A stretch of DNA of 64,000 nucleotides from an uncultured Flavobacteriales bacterium (GCA_937974275.1 CALJIF010000145.1:7844-71843); one strand, 5' to 3'. Shown: positions 8,674-18,336, counted from the stretch's first letter. Notes: generated by a model from the sequence alone, not told the origin. A program made the numbers and translations.

Positions 8674-9453
8674 ATGAACCTGAAAATTATATCTACCGAG
8701 TTATTAGAGGCTTATTTAGAGCAGGTAGATCAAAATTTACAGGTTAAGTTTGAAGCATTGCAAGACGCGCCGATATCCACGGATACGTTTAGTTTTTACA
8801 CTTCTGTCGCATCGGTATTCTCAAGTAAAATTGAAGGCGAAGAGATTGATCTGGACAGTTACGTCAAGCATAAGAAGTTCGGCGTATCATTTTCACCCGA
8901 TTACACACGTAAGATTGATGATTTGTATGATGCGTATCGTTATGCGCAAACGCATGCATTAAATCGGGATCATATTTCAGAAGCCCATCGTTTATTAAGT
9001 CGGCATTTGTTAGCACCGCACCATCAAGGGAAATTGCGCACACAAAATATGTATGTGAGTACTTCGGATGGAAAAATTGAATACGTGGCAGTTTCTCCTT
9101 TCGATTTACTGCAGGAAATGGAGAAGTTTTATCACGATCTGGAGGTGTTGATTGGTGCAGAAATGTCTTTACCGGAAGTGTTCTATTTCGCAGCACAACT
9201 ACACTTGGTTTTCGTCAAAATTCATCCTTGGACCGACGGTAACGGTCGCGCAGCCCGCCTCATCGAAAAGTGGTTTTTATCGCAAAAGTTAGGACCTCAA
9301 GCATGGTATGTGCAAAGCGAAAAACACTATTACCGAAACCACATGGGTTACTACAACGCCATTCGGGCATTAGGATTGGAGTACGAGCAACTCGATTACG
9401 GCAACGCCTTGCCATTTTTGAGGATGTTGATGGAGGCTGTGGGGGAAGGGTAG
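8674..9453 (+). CDS. Fic-domain protein, putative AMPylase with N-terminal inhibitory motif
   Basis: A 259-residue Fic protein. The active loop HPWTDGNGRAAR at 184-195 fits HPFx(D/E)GNGRxxR, with catalytic His184 and Asp188. Fic enzymes transfer AMP or a related group to hydroxyl side chains of target proteins. An SSKIEG segment at 50-55 fits the (S/T)xxxE(G/N) inhibitory helix, placing it among Fic proteins that carry their own inhibitor. No small antitoxin gene is adjacent, consistent with that. It opens the accessory block between the mutase gene and dnaN, 44 bases after the mutase stop. Target and nucleotide donor are unknown. Confidence 0.88.
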   Translation: MNLKIISTELLEAYLEQVDQNLQVKFEALQDAPISTDTFSFYTSVASVFSSKIEGEEIDLDSYVKHKKFGVSFSPDYTRKIDDLYDAYRYAQTHALNRDHISEAHRLLSRHLLAPHHQGKLRTQNMYVSTSDGKIEYVAVSPFDLLQEMEKFYHDLEVLIGAEMSLPEVFYFAAQLHLVFVKIHPWTDGNGRAARLIEKWFLSQKLGPQAWYVQSEKHYYRNHMGYYNAIRALGLEYEQLDYGNALPFLRMLMEAVGEG

Positions 9454-9562
9454 TTTTAATTTGTGATTTCATAATTCGAACAGCTAACTGTATTTCAATA
9501 AGATTTCACATTAACACCTTCATGGATTTATTAGAATTCTCAATTATTTCATAAATTGAAGA

Positions 9563-10147
9563 ATGATAGATATATCCGTAGAAATATCGATAGCGACAAT
9601 AGTTGCTGCGCTCAGCGCTATAGCTGCAATTTTTGCGGCATTGTATGCGAGGAGACAGTTTATGTTACAAAGAACAGTAAGTTCTGAAGATGCTGTCTTG
9701 CAGGAAAAACTGAAAATGTATAATGATTTGTCAAGGGCACTTGGAGAGTATATGGATGCGGCGAACAATGTTGTGGTTCTGCTGAAATATGCAAAGGACA
9801 GTGGTAGAGTAGATTTAGTGTTGGAAATTCAAGGTGCGAACCAAGCCTACTATAAAGCGCATGATGAACTAGGTATCGTATTCACGTCGTATTACTTTCT
9901 AATTCCTGAAGAAATTGGAGAGGCAGTACTTGCCTTTTTTGAAATTTCAAAATGGCCTGCTGCACCGACAGTTGCGGATATGGATTTTGTAAATGCAGAG
10001 TATGATAAGTTGGTTGATTTTATTGAAAAAATGCAAGAAGTATTCCGCGCGGATGTTGGTATAGAGCAACTTTCCAAAAACTTCTTGAAGCGCATAGAAG
10101 GTAAGAAACAGCATCTACCGTTACTTCCAATAAATGATAACAAGTAA
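9563..10147 (+). CDS. Small membrane-anchored protein of unknown function
   Basis: A 194-residue protein with one N-terminal transmembrane helix (IATIVAALSAIAAIFAALYA, residues 10-29), a basic ARRQF stop-transfer, then a cytoplasmic helical region (VSSEDAVLQEKLKMYNDLSRALGEYMDAANNVVVLL) likely to form coiled coil. The C-terminal part carries FIEKMQEVFRADVG. The topology resembles small membrane proteins often found in defence and accessory islands, but no family can be named. It lies between the Fic gene and hsdM, 74 bases before the latter. Confidence 0.7.
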   Translation: MIDISVEISIATIVAALSAIAAIFAALYARRQFMLQRTVSSEDAVLQEKLKMYNDLSRALGEYMDAANNVVVLLKYAKDSGRVDLVLEIQGANQAYYKAHDELGIVFTSYYFLIPEEIGEAVLAFFEISKWPAAPTVADMDFVNAEYDKLVDFIEKMQEVFRADVGIEQLSKNFLKRIEGKKQHLPLLPINDNK

Positions 10148-10221
10148 TTTATCTAACATTCTTTAGATATACTTAACTTTAAAAACTTACTAAAGCACTT
10201 TATACGACTATATATTAAACT

Positions 10222-11676
10222 ATGTTCGAGCAGACTTTTAAAAATATTGACGATATCCTCCACAAAGACGCGGGTTGCGGAAGCGAATTAGACTATGTGG
10301 AGCAAACTTCTTGGGTATTATTTTTGAAGTATTTGGATGATTTAGAAAAAGATCGTGCAACAGCAGCTGAGCTAACCGGAAAGACATACACGCCAATCGT
10401 GGATAAGAAATACCAATGGTCAGTTTGGGCAATGCCGAAAAGTAAAGACGGAAAATTGGATCATCACAAAGCACTTACCGGCGATGATCTCACCGACTTT
10501 GTAAATAACAAGCTGTTTCCTTATCTGAAGAAGTTCAAGACCAGCGCCGAAAGTGCGGATACCATTGAATATAAAATCGGAGAGATTTTCAGTGAATTAA
10601 AAAATCGAATTCAGAGCGGTTATAATTTGCGGGAGGTATTAAACCGTATTGATGAGTTACGTTTCCGTACCCACGCCGAAAAGCACGAAATGAGCCATCT
10701 GTATGAAGACAAAATAAAAAATATGGGCAATGCAGGGCGAAACGGTGGAGAATATTACACGCCACGTCCGCTCATTACGACCATCGTAAAAGTAGTTGCC
10801 CCGAAAATTGGCGATAAAATTTATGACGGTGCTTGTGGTTCTGCCGGCTTCTTGTGCGAAGCATTCAATTATCTGAAATCTCAGAAATCGCTTTCCACTA
10901 AAGAAACAGAGATACTCCAAAAGAAAACGTTTTACGGCAAGGAGAAAAAATCATTGGCGTACATTCTGGGTGTGATGAATATGATTTTGCACGGTGTGGA
11001 AGCTCCCAACATTATACACACCAACACGCTTGCCGAAAACCTTGCAGACATACAAGAAAAAGACCGTTATGATGTGGTGTTGGCCAACCCGCCTTTTGGT
11101 GGAAAGGAACGAGCCGAAGTGCAACAAAACTTCCCGATTAAAACAGGCGAAACCGCTTCGCTCTTTTTGCAGCACTTCATTAAAATACTGAAAGCAGGTG
11201 GCAAGGCTGGTGTGGTTATTAAAAACACTTTTTTGAGCAATACCGACAATGCCACGGTAGCCATACGCAAAACCTTATTGGAAAACTGCAACCTGCATAC
11301 CGTGTTGGATTTGCCCGGTGGCACCTTTACCGGTGCAGGCGTAAAAACCGTTGTGTTGTTTTTTGAAAAAGGCAAAGCCACCCAAAAAGTTTGGTTTTAC
11401 TCGCTGAACCTCGACCGCAATTTGGGCAAAACCAACCCACTTAACGAAAACGACTTGGCAGAATTTGTTGAACTGCAAAAAACCTTTGCTGATAGCGAAA
11501 ACTCTTGGACGGTAAATGTGGCAGCCATTGACCAAAGCACTTTTGATTTAAGCGTAAAGAACCCCAACAAAAAAGAAGAAGTAACACTACGCCAACCTCA
11601 AGCCATTTTGGAAGAAATGAAAGCATTGGACGAAGAAAGTGCAGAAATACTTAACTCAATTTTGGAACTGATATGA
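10222..11676 (+). CDS. hsdM: Type I restriction-modification system, methyltransferase subunit
   Basis: A 484-residue HsdM. The N-terminal helical HsdM_N domain (about 1-150) is followed by the N6-adenine methyltransferase domain with SAM-binding motif I DGACGSAGFL at 202-211 and catalytic motif IV NPPF at 289-292. EYYTPRPLITTIVKVV at 177-192 is the usual segment before motif I. It methylates adenines within the bipartite site chosen by HsdS and is also part of the restriction complex. Its stop codon overlaps the hsdS ATG as ATGA, indicating translational coupling. Confidence 0.95.
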   Translation: MFEQTFKNIDDILHKDAGCGSELDYVEQTSWVLFLKYLDDLEKDRATAAELTGKTYTPIVDKKYQWSVWAMPKSKDGKLDHHKALTGDDLTDFVNNKLFPYLKKFKTSAESADTIEYKIGEIFSELKNRIQSGYNLREVLNRIDELRFRTHAEKHEMSHLYEDKIKNMGNAGRNGGEYYTPRPLITTIVKVVAPKIGDKIYDGACGSAGFLCEAFNYLKSQKSLSTKETEILQKKTFYGKEKKSLAYILGVMNMILHGVEAPNIIHTNTLAENLADIQEKDRYDVVLANPPFGGKERAEVQQNFPIKTGETASLFLQHFIKILKAGGKAGVVIKNTFLSNTDNATVAIRKTLLENCNLHTVLDLPGGTFTGAGVKTVVLFFEKGKATQKVWFYSLNLDRNLGKTNPLNENDLAEFVELQKTFADSENSWTVNVAAIDQSTFDLSVKNPNKKEEVTLRQPQAILEEMKALDEESAEILNSILELI

Positions 11677-12911
11677 AGCAAGGTTGGAAAGAGTCAAAAT
11701 TGAGTTGCTTTGTGAAAGATTTTCTAGTTCCGCAAAGGGATAAACCAAAAATATTTAGTGGTGATATTCCTTGGTGTAGAATTGAAGATTTTAATGGCAT
11801 TTATCTATCGGATTCCAAGACAAATCAATACGTCAGTCAAAAAACAATTTCTGAAATGGGATTAAAAGTATATCCTGTTAATACAGTAATTGTTTCTTGT
11901 AGTGCAGATTTAGGAAAATGTGCAATCATAAAAAGACCACTTGTTACAAATCAAACATTTATCGGACTTGTTCCTTCTGATAATTTAGATTCCAAGTTCC
12001 TTTATTACTATATGTCGAGCATTGCAAAGAAACTTAATGAAATGGCTTCGGGTGCTACAATAAAATATCTATCAAAAAAGAAGTTTCAGGATTTAGTAGT
12101 TTGTTTTCCCCCTCTCCCCGAACAACAACGCATTGTTTCCATATTAGATGAAGCCTTTGCCGCCATAGCCAAGGCAAAAGCCAATGCTGAACAAAACCTC
12201 AAAAACGCGGCAGCACTTTTTGAAAGCTATTTGCAGGGGATGTTTGAGAATAAAGGAGATGGTTGGGAAGAAAAGTCTTTAGAAGAATTGACTGACGAAA
12301 AATGCACACTTTCTTACGGAATAGTTCAACCTGGAGAAGAATTTGAAAATGGGTTACCTGTAATTAGACCAACTGACTTAACAAGCAGATATATTAAAGT
12401 TGAAGGATTAAAAAGAATTGACCCAAAATTGGCTGATGGTTACAAGAGAACAAAATTAATTGGAGATGAACTGTTGTTATGTGTTCGGGGAACAACTGGT
12501 GTTGTTTCGATTGCCACACCTGAACTCAAAGATGCCAATGTAACAAGGGGTATTGTTCCCATTCGTTTCAGTCCAAAAATACTCAATCAGGAATTTGGAT
12601 ATTACTTATTGATTTCAAACTATGTGCAAAAGCAAATTAGAGCGAATACGTATGGTGCGGCATTAATGCAAATCAACATTGGTGATTTACGAAAAATTCA
12701 AACTCCTTTTCCTGCTTTAGCAGAACAACAAACCATCGTCCGTCAATTAGATGCCCTGCGAGCCGAAACACAAAAGCTGGAAGTGGTGTATCAAAAGAAA
12801 ATTGATGATTTGGAAGAACTGAAAAAATCAATCTTGCAAAAGGCATTTGCGGGGGAGTTGCGTGGTGGTGAGCTTGTCGAACCAAAAACTAAAAAAGCGG
12901 TCGTTGTATGA
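11673..12911 (+). CDS. hsdS: Type I restriction-modification system, specificity subunit
   Basis: A 412-residue HsdS with two target recognition domains, each followed by a conserved helical spacer. The first ends in PPLPEQQRIVSILDEAFAAI with a long helix, the second in FPALAEQQTIVRQLDALRAE. The variable N-terminal and central halves set the two halves of the recognition sequence, which cannot be predicted here. The gene starts in the hsdM stop codon and ends in an ATGA overlap with the KAP NTPase gene, so hsdM, hsdS and the KAP gene form one translationally coupled unit. The C terminus has a short tail GELVEPKTKKAVVV. Confidence 0.93.
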   Translation: MKQGWKESKLSCFVKDFLVPQRDKPKIFSGDIPWCRIEDFNGIYLSDSKTNQYVSQKTISEMGLKVYPVNTVIVSCSADLGKCAIIKRPLVTNQTFIGLVPSDNLDSKFLYYYMSSIAKKLNEMASGATIKYLSKKKFQDLVVCFPPLPEQQRIVSILDEAFAAIAKAKANAEQNLKNAAALFESYLQGMFENKGDGWEEKSLEELTDEKCTLSYGIVQPGEEFENGLPVIRPTDLTSRYIKVEGLKRIDPKLADGYKRTKLIGDELLLCVRGTTGVVSIATPELKDANVTRGIVPIRFSPKILNQEFGYYLLISNYVQKQIRANTYGAALMQINIGDLRKIQTPFPALAEQQTIVRQLDALRAETQKLEVVYQKKIDDLEELKKSILQKAFAGELRGGELVEPKTKKAVVV

Positions 12912-14311
12912 AAATAAAACATCACGAAATAGAAATACCTCAAGAAAATCCATTTGCCAATTGTCAATTAGCACGGGAACCTTACGCACGCGTTTTAACC
13001 GATATTGTAAATACGTATGCAGATGGTTTTGTTTTAGCCATTAACAATGAATGGGGAACAGGAAAAACAACCTTCGTGAAAATGTGGCAACAGCAACTTA
13101 AAAATGAAGGCTTTCAAACTATCTATTTCAATGCTTGGGAAAATGATTTTGATAGTAATCCTTTAGTTGCTCTGATGTCAGAGTTAGAAACCTTAACCAA
13201 TGCAAAGAATGAAAAGGTTTTTAAATCAGTAGTTGAAAAAGGTGCTGTGTTGGTAAAGAATATCGCTCCGGCACTATTAAAAGCACTAGCTAATAAATAC
13301 ATCGGCTCTGAAGTGCTTGCAGATATAGTAGAGAATACAACAAAGGCATCTACCGAAATATTGGAAGAGGGAATCAAAGAATATAGTGCCAAAAAGATAA
13401 CCATAAAGGAATTCAGGATCGAGTTGGAGAAGTTTGTTAAACAAGACAACAACTCTAAACCTGTTGTATTTATTGTAGATGAGTTGGATCGCTGCCGTCC
13501 AAACTATTCAGTCGAAGTTCTAGAACAGATAAAACACTTTTTCTCTGTTTCGGGAATTGTGTTTGTGCTCTCAATTGATAAGAAACAGTTGGGTGCTGCT
13601 GTTGAAGGTTATTATGGCAGTAACAAGATAAATAGTAGTGAATATTTGAGGCGATTTATTGATTTGGAGTATTCTATTCCTGCGCCTGAAAGTAGAAACA
13701 TAGTGTCGTATTTCTTTAAATATTATGCTTTCGATCAGTTCTTTTATAATTCAGAGCGTGCAAATTATAGGGACTATTCTGAGGATGGTAAACAGTTTCA
13801 ACTAATTGCATATGAACTTTTTAGTAAGTACCAGCCTACTCTTAGGCAGCAGGAAAAGATTTTTGCACACGCGCGAGTAGTTATTAATTCATTTCACATC
13901 AACGAATATGTTTTGCCGAACGTTGTGTATATACTTTGTTTTTTGCGCCAGATGGATCCTGATACTTATGGGAAATTTGAAACCCGTAACTTGTCGATAG
14001 CAGAGGTAGTACAGTTAGTTTCTGATATGTTATCTATAAATGATGGAAGGCAATCAAGAATCAACAAGCAGTATGTGCTAGCTCTTATTATTCGTTTCTA
14101 TTGCAACTTCGATGATAGTTCTACAAGGGTTGATCTGGATGATTTGTCACAATTAGAGGTTCTTCGTGCCCAATTAAGCGAAGCGAATGTTAATGTTGAT
14201 GTTGGAGTTTTTCAGTATATCGAAGCTATTCGAAGAGAAGTCTATGGTAACTTTAGTTTGGAGTCATTCTTTGGTAGAATAAATTTAACAGCGCGTTTAA
14301 CCACAGCTTAA
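12908..14311 (+). CDS. KAP-family P-loop NTPase embedded in the restriction locus
   Basis: A 467-residue P-loop NTPase. Walker A is NNEWGTGKTT near 46-55, followed by the KAP-typical F-N-A-W (YFNAWENDFDSNP at 73-85). Walker B is VVFIVDELDRCRP at 186-198. Then come IKHFFSVSGIVFVLSID and the LRRFIDLEYSIPAPE segment seen in KAP proteins. Many KAP NTPases have membrane helices between Walker A and B; here that stretch looks amphipathic (NIAPALLKALANKYIGSEVLADIV) without a clear membrane span. The gene starts inside the hsdS stop codon. Inference: an accessory defence component, perhaps an NTP-driven sensor or effector working with the HsdMS complex. Its role is not established. Confidence 0.85.
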   Translation: MKIKHHEIEIPQENPFANCQLAREPYARVLTDIVNTYADGFVLAINNEWGTGKTTFVKMWQQQLKNEGFQTIYFNAWENDFDSNPLVALMSELETLTNAKNEKVFKSVVEKGAVLVKNIAPALLKALANKYIGSEVLADIVENTTKASTEILEEGIKEYSAKKITIKEFRIELEKFVKQDNNSKPVVFIVDELDRCRPNYSVEVLEQIKHFFSVSGIVFVLSIDKKQLGAAVEGYYGSNKINSSEYLRRFIDLEYSIPAPESRNIVSYFFKYYAFDQFFYNSERANYRDYSEDGKQFQLIAYELFSKYQPTLRQQEKIFAHARVVINSFHINEYVLPNVVYILCFLRQMDPDTYGKFETRNLSIAEVVQLVSDMLSINDGRQSRINKQYVLALIIRFYCNFDDSSTRVDLDDLSQLEVLRAQLSEANVNVDVGVFQYIEAIRREVYGNFSLESFFGRINLTARLTTA

Positions 14312-14345
14312 TTAGGACCTTAGCAGAAACCTGAAGAGATCAGCA

Positions 14346-15791
14346 ATGAATCAACAACAATTGATAGAAATATTAAACGAGCTTGTAAAACAGCCACATG
14401 AAAGTGAGTGGGTGGAATTCAAACTCAACTTCCATTCTGTTGAAGAAATTGGTGAACGTATTTCGGCTTTATCCAACGGTGCTTGTATTCACAATCAACC
14501 TTTCGGTTACTTAGTCTTCGGTGTTGAAGACAAAACGCAAACTATCAAGGGTACAACTTTTAAAGCTAAAGCTGCCAAAAAAGGAAATGAAGATTTAGAA
14601 CATTGGCTACTCACTAGGTTAAACCCCAAAATTGATTTTGTTGTTTATGAGTTTGATTATGATGTCTCAAGGCATATTTCTATCTATGTAATTCCTGCTG
14701 CTAAAAACCAACCTGTTGAATTTCTGCATCAAGCGTACATCCGTGTAAGCAGTATCACTAAAAAGTTGAATGAGTTTCCACACAAACAAGCTAAAATTTG
14801 GAAGAAGGACACCATTCCTTTTGAAAAAGAAATCGCCAAAGACAATCTGAGTGCATCTGATATTACCAAGTATTTAAGCACGGAAACGTATTTCGATTTA
14901 TTGAAGTTGCCTTATCCATCGAATCAGCAAGGTGTGATAGACAAATTTATAGACGAAGGTTTAGTAGTTAAAAACAATGGTTACGCAATTACCAAATTGG
15001 GAGCTTTGCTTTTTGCCAAGCAGTTGAAAGATTTTGAAAGTGTAGAACGTAAATCGGTTAGAGTTATCGTTTATAAAGGCAAAAACAAAGTGGAAACTGA
15101 AAGGGAACAAATTGGCGCCAAAGGTTATGCCTTGGGTTTTGAAGGTTTGGTAGATTGGATAAACAGCCAATTACCCGCAAATGAAGAAATAGGAAAGGCA
15201 TTGAGAAAAGAAACCCGAATGTATCCTGAAATCGCTATCAGAGAATTAGTTGCCAATGCACTTATTCATCAGGATTTAACTGAAAAGGGCTTCCCAATGG
15301 TTGAGATTTTCTCCGACAGAATTGAAATATCGAATCCCGGAACACCTTTGGTTACACCCGACCGATTCATTGACGCGTACTTATCACGCAATGAAAAATT
15401 GGCAGACTTCATGCGAAGAATGGGTTTTTGTGAAGAAAAAGGCAGTGGATTGGACAAGGTGATTTTTTACAATGAATTGTATCAATTACCCGCTATCAAT
15501 GTGCTGGTTGCAGAGAATAGAACTCGTGTTACAATGTATTGTTACAAAACTTTGAATGACTTAGATAAGAAAGAAAAAATTAGAGCTTGCTATCAGCACG
15601 CTTGTTTGAAATATGTATCAAACGAGAAGATGACAAATCAAACTTTGCGAGAAAGATTCAAAATTGAACATCACAACTATTCAATTGCTTCCCGCATTAT
15701 CCGAGATGCTATTGATGAAAAAGTAATTAAAGAAGATGACCCTGACAGTAAATCAAGAAAATATGCCAGTTACATACCGTTTTGGGCTTAA
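14346..15791 (+). CDS. AlbA_2 (Schlafen-type) and HATPase_c_4 domain protein
   Basis: A 481-residue protein. The N terminus SEWVEFKLNFHSVEEIGERI, followed by GYLVFGVED, is the AlbA_2/Schlafen-like nucleic-acid-binding domain. The central ELVANALIHQDL (near 300) with MVEIFSDRIEISNPGTP is the GHKL-type ATP site of HATPase_c_4 proteins. A C-terminal segment with QTLRERFKIEHHNYSIASRIIRDAIDEKVI looks like a winged helix. Members are often annotated as ATP-dependent transcriptional regulators and recur beside type I restriction genes. It starts 34 bases after the KAP gene and stops 136 bases before hsdR, on the same strand. A regulatory or effector role in the locus is inferred. Confidence 0.82.
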   Translation: MNQQQLIEILNELVKQPHESEWVEFKLNFHSVEEIGERISALSNGACIHNQPFGYLVFGVEDKTQTIKGTTFKAKAAKKGNEDLEHWLLTRLNPKIDFVVYEFDYDVSRHISIYVIPAAKNQPVEFLHQAYIRVSSITKKLNEFPHKQAKIWKKDTIPFEKEIAKDNLSASDITKYLSTETYFDLLKLPYPSNQQGVIDKFIDEGLVVKNNGYAITKLGALLFAKQLKDFESVERKSVRVIVYKGKNKVETEREQIGAKGYALGFEGLVDWINSQLPANEEIGKALRKETRMYPEIAIRELVANALIHQDLTEKGFPMVEIFSDRIEISNPGTPLVTPDRFIDAYLSRNEKLADFMRRMGFCEEKGSGLDKVIFYNELYQLPAINVLVAENRTRVTMYCYKTLNDLDKKEKIRACYQHACLKYVSNEKMTNQTLRERFKIEHHNYSIASRIIRDAIDEKVIKEDDPDSKSRKYASYIPFWA

Positions 15792-15795
15792 ATTC

Positions 15796-15881
15796 TTATG
15801 TGATGGTTATGTGATAGATGGCGCCAGCTATCGATCCAAATCATTGATAATCAATGCTTTTTTATGTGATGGTTATGTGAT
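15796..15881. repeat. Paired 20-bp direct repeat before hsdR
   Basis: TTATGTGATGGTTATGTGAT occurs at 15796-15815 and again, identically, at 15862-15881, a 66-base period. Each copy is itself two TTATGTGAT units separated by GG, so four units in all lie in the 136 bases between the AlbA_2 gene and hsdR. The position suggests operator or iteron-like binding sites controlling hsdR, but a small duplication is also possible. Confidence 0.8.
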
Positions 15882-15927
15882 TAGCAGCCCGATTTATATT
15901 TAACTAGCATTTGATAATAGAGAAACA

Positions 15928-18276
15928 ATGAACGAAGCAGAAACAAGAGCAGAACTCATAGACCCAAAGCTAAAGGCTTGTGGTTGGGGCGTTGTGGAAG
16001 GCTCTAAAGTCCTTCGTGAATACAACATAACGGCAGGTAAAATTCAAACAGGTGGTGGCAGGGGCAAAAGAGAAATTGCCGATTATGTGTTGGTGTACAA
16101 AGGCATCAAGTTGGCAGTTGTAGAAGCCAAAAGTGATGAAGTGGAAGTGGGTGAAGGCGTAATGCAAGCCAAGAAATATGCGGAGAAACTAAAGTTAGAA
16201 ACCACATACAGCACCAACGGAAAAGCCATTTACCAAATCTGTATGCAATCAGGCGAAGAAAGTTTGGTTACGGATTTTCTAAGCCCTGATGAACTTTGGA
16301 ATAAAACCTTCCCTAAAGTTGCAACCACTGGGGTTGCCGAAGTGTGGAGAGAAAAATTTGCCCATGTTCCGTTTGAAGACAAAAGCGGAAGTTGGCAGTT
16401 AAGATACTATCAGGAAATAGCTGTTCAACGCACCGTTGAAGCCATTGCACAAGGCAAAGAAAGAATTTTACTCACCCTTGCTACAGGAACAGGAAAAACG
16501 GCAATTGCTTTTCAAATTGCGTGGAAACTGTTTCAAACCCGTTGGAACTTACAACGAGACGGCAACCGCAGACCGAGAATATTATTTTTAGCGGACAGAA
16601 ACATATTAGCCGACCAAGCCTACAACTCATTTTCGGCATTTCCCGAAGATGCTTTGGTGCGGATAAAACCCAATGAGATTAAGAAAAGCGGAAAAGTGCC
16701 CACCAACGGCAGCATTTTCTTTACCATTTTTCAAACCTTTATGAGCGGCACTGATGCAGAAGGAAAACCTGCACCATACTTTGGCGAATATCCGGCCGAC
16801 TATTTTGATTTTATCATCATAGACGAGTGCCACCGTGGCGGAGCAAATGACGAAAGTAATTGGCGAGGTATTTTAGAATATTTCAGTCCGGCAGTGCAAT
16901 TGGGTTTAACAGCCACACCCAAGAGAAAAGACAATGTGGACACTTACAAATACTTTGGTGAACCTGTTTACATCTATTCGCTAAAAGAAGGCATCAATGA
17001 CGGTTTCTTAACGCCTTTCAAAGTAAAACGCATCAAAACCACTTTAGACGATTACCGCTATACTTCAGATGATACGATTGTAGAAGGACAAATTGAAGAA
17101 GGCAAGTTGTATGAAGAAAAAGACTTTAATCGCACCATTGAAATCGTAGAACGAGAAGCCAAGCGGGTAAACATCTTTTTAGATGAAGCCAATCAAAACG
17201 AAAAAGCGATAATCTTTTGTGCCAATCAAGGACACGCAGCATTGATACGGGATTTGGTAAACCAAAACGCAAAAAGCAAAGACCCTTTTTATTGCGTTCG
17301 TGTTACTGCTAATGACGGAGAAGAAGGGGAAAGATTGTTGCGAGAATTTCAGGACAACGAAAAAACAATTCCAACTATTCTGACTACTTCGCAAAAACTT
17401 TCTACGGGAGTGGATGCTCGGAACATTAGAAATATCGTTTTGCTTCGTCCGGTCAATTCAATGATTGAGTTTAAACAAATCGTTGGGCGTGGCACTCGCT
17501 TATTTGATGGGAAAGAATTTTTTACCATTTACGACTTTGTAGATGCTTACAAACATTTTTCTGACCCGGAATGGGACGGAGAGCCACTGGGAGAAGAACC
17601 AAGTGGAGTGAAAGAACCCAAAGGCGCATACCAACCAACTCCGATAGCTATTGGGGCAAAAGAACATGCCGAAACAGAACGCAAGCAGAAAATAAAAATC
17701 AAATTGCGGAACGGAAAAGAGAGAGAAATACAATCAATGATTTCAACTTCGTTTTGGAGTGCAGACGGCAAACCTATTTCCGCCGAAGAATTTTTAAGCA
17801 ACTTGTTCGGAGAAATGCCGAAATTTTTCAAGGATGAAGAAGAATTGCGCAAACTTTGGGGCAATCCGATTACCCGAAAGGTTTTATTAGAGAATTTGGA
17901 ATCAGCAGGATTTCCGAAAGATGATTTATTGACTTTACAAAAGTTGGTAGATATGGAAAAGAGCGACTTATATGATGTGTTGGAATATGTTTTCAATGGT
18001 GACTATATCGCAATGACAAGGGAAGCCAGAGCCAAAGCAGCCGAAGCGACAATTTTTGCTTTACTCAACGACCAACAGAAAGAGTTTATCACGTTCGTCT
18101 TGAGCAAATACATAGAAACAGGTGTTGACGAACTCGACCAAGAAAAACTTCCAATCTTGCTGACAAACAAGTATCAATCATTGGAAGACGCAAAAGAAAT
18201 TTTGGGAGATGTAGGAAATATCAGTAAGCTCTTTATTGAGTTTCAGCAACATCTTTATAAGCAGAAAGTAGCATAG
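15928..18276 (+). CDS. hsdR: Type I restriction-modification system, restriction/translocase subunit
   Basis: A 782-residue HsdR of the shorter EcoEI-like type. The N-terminal nuclease carries a PD-(D/E)xK-type core with Asp52 and E66-A-K68 (VVEAK). The motor has Walker A ATGTGKT at 185-191, a DECH box at 299-302 (IIIDECHRGG) and GRGTRLFDG for motif VI. The last ~200 residues fit the EcoEI_R C-terminal domain that binds HsdM2S. It cuts unmodified DNA after ATP-driven translocation. Here it is separated from hsdMS by two accessory genes. A bidirectional terminator follows before dnaN. Confidence 0.94.
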   Translation: MNEAETRAELIDPKLKACGWGVVEGSKVLREYNITAGKIQTGGGRGKREIADYVLVYKGIKLAVVEAKSDEVEVGEGVMQAKKYAEKLKLETTYSTNGKAIYQICMQSGEESLVTDFLSPDELWNKTFPKVATTGVAEVWREKFAHVPFEDKSGSWQLRYYQEIAVQRTVEAIAQGKERILLTLATGTGKTAIAFQIAWKLFQTRWNLQRDGNRRPRILFLADRNILADQAYNSFSAFPEDALVRIKPNEIKKSGKVPTNGSIFFTIFQTFMSGTDAEGKPAPYFGEYPADYFDFIIIDECHRGGANDESNWRGILEYFSPAVQLGLTATPKRKDNVDTYKYFGEPVYIYSLKEGINDGFLTPFKVKRIKTTLDDYRYTSDDTIVEGQIEEGKLYEEKDFNRTIEIVEREAKRVNIFLDEANQNEKAIIFCANQGHAALIRDLVNQNAKSKDPFYCVRVTANDGEEGERLLREFQDNEKTIPTILTTSQKLSTGVDARNIRNIVLLRPVNSMIEFKQIVGRGTRLFDGKEFFTIYDFVDAYKHFSDPEWDGEPLGEEPSGVKEPKGAYQPTPIAIGAKEHAETERKQKIKIKLRNGKEREIQSMISTSFWSADGKPISAEEFLSNLFGEMPKFFKDEEELRKLWGNPITRKVLLENLESAGFPKDDLLTLQKLVDMEKSDLYDVLEYVFNGDYIAMTREARAKAAEATIFALLNDQQKEFITFVLSKYIETGVDELDQEKLPILLTNKYQSLEDAKEILGDVGNISKLFIEFQQHLYKQKVA

Positions 18277-18336
18277 TCTGTATCCGTTGTTTTATCAGGT
18301 AAGCTTGTGGTTTGTTTTATGGACACCCACCACAAA

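Noticed and set aside
8674..18276. Integrated prophage or transposon carrying the restriction genes
   Set aside because: No integrase, transposase, terminal repeats or tRNA target is visible; the block is called accessory from gene content only.
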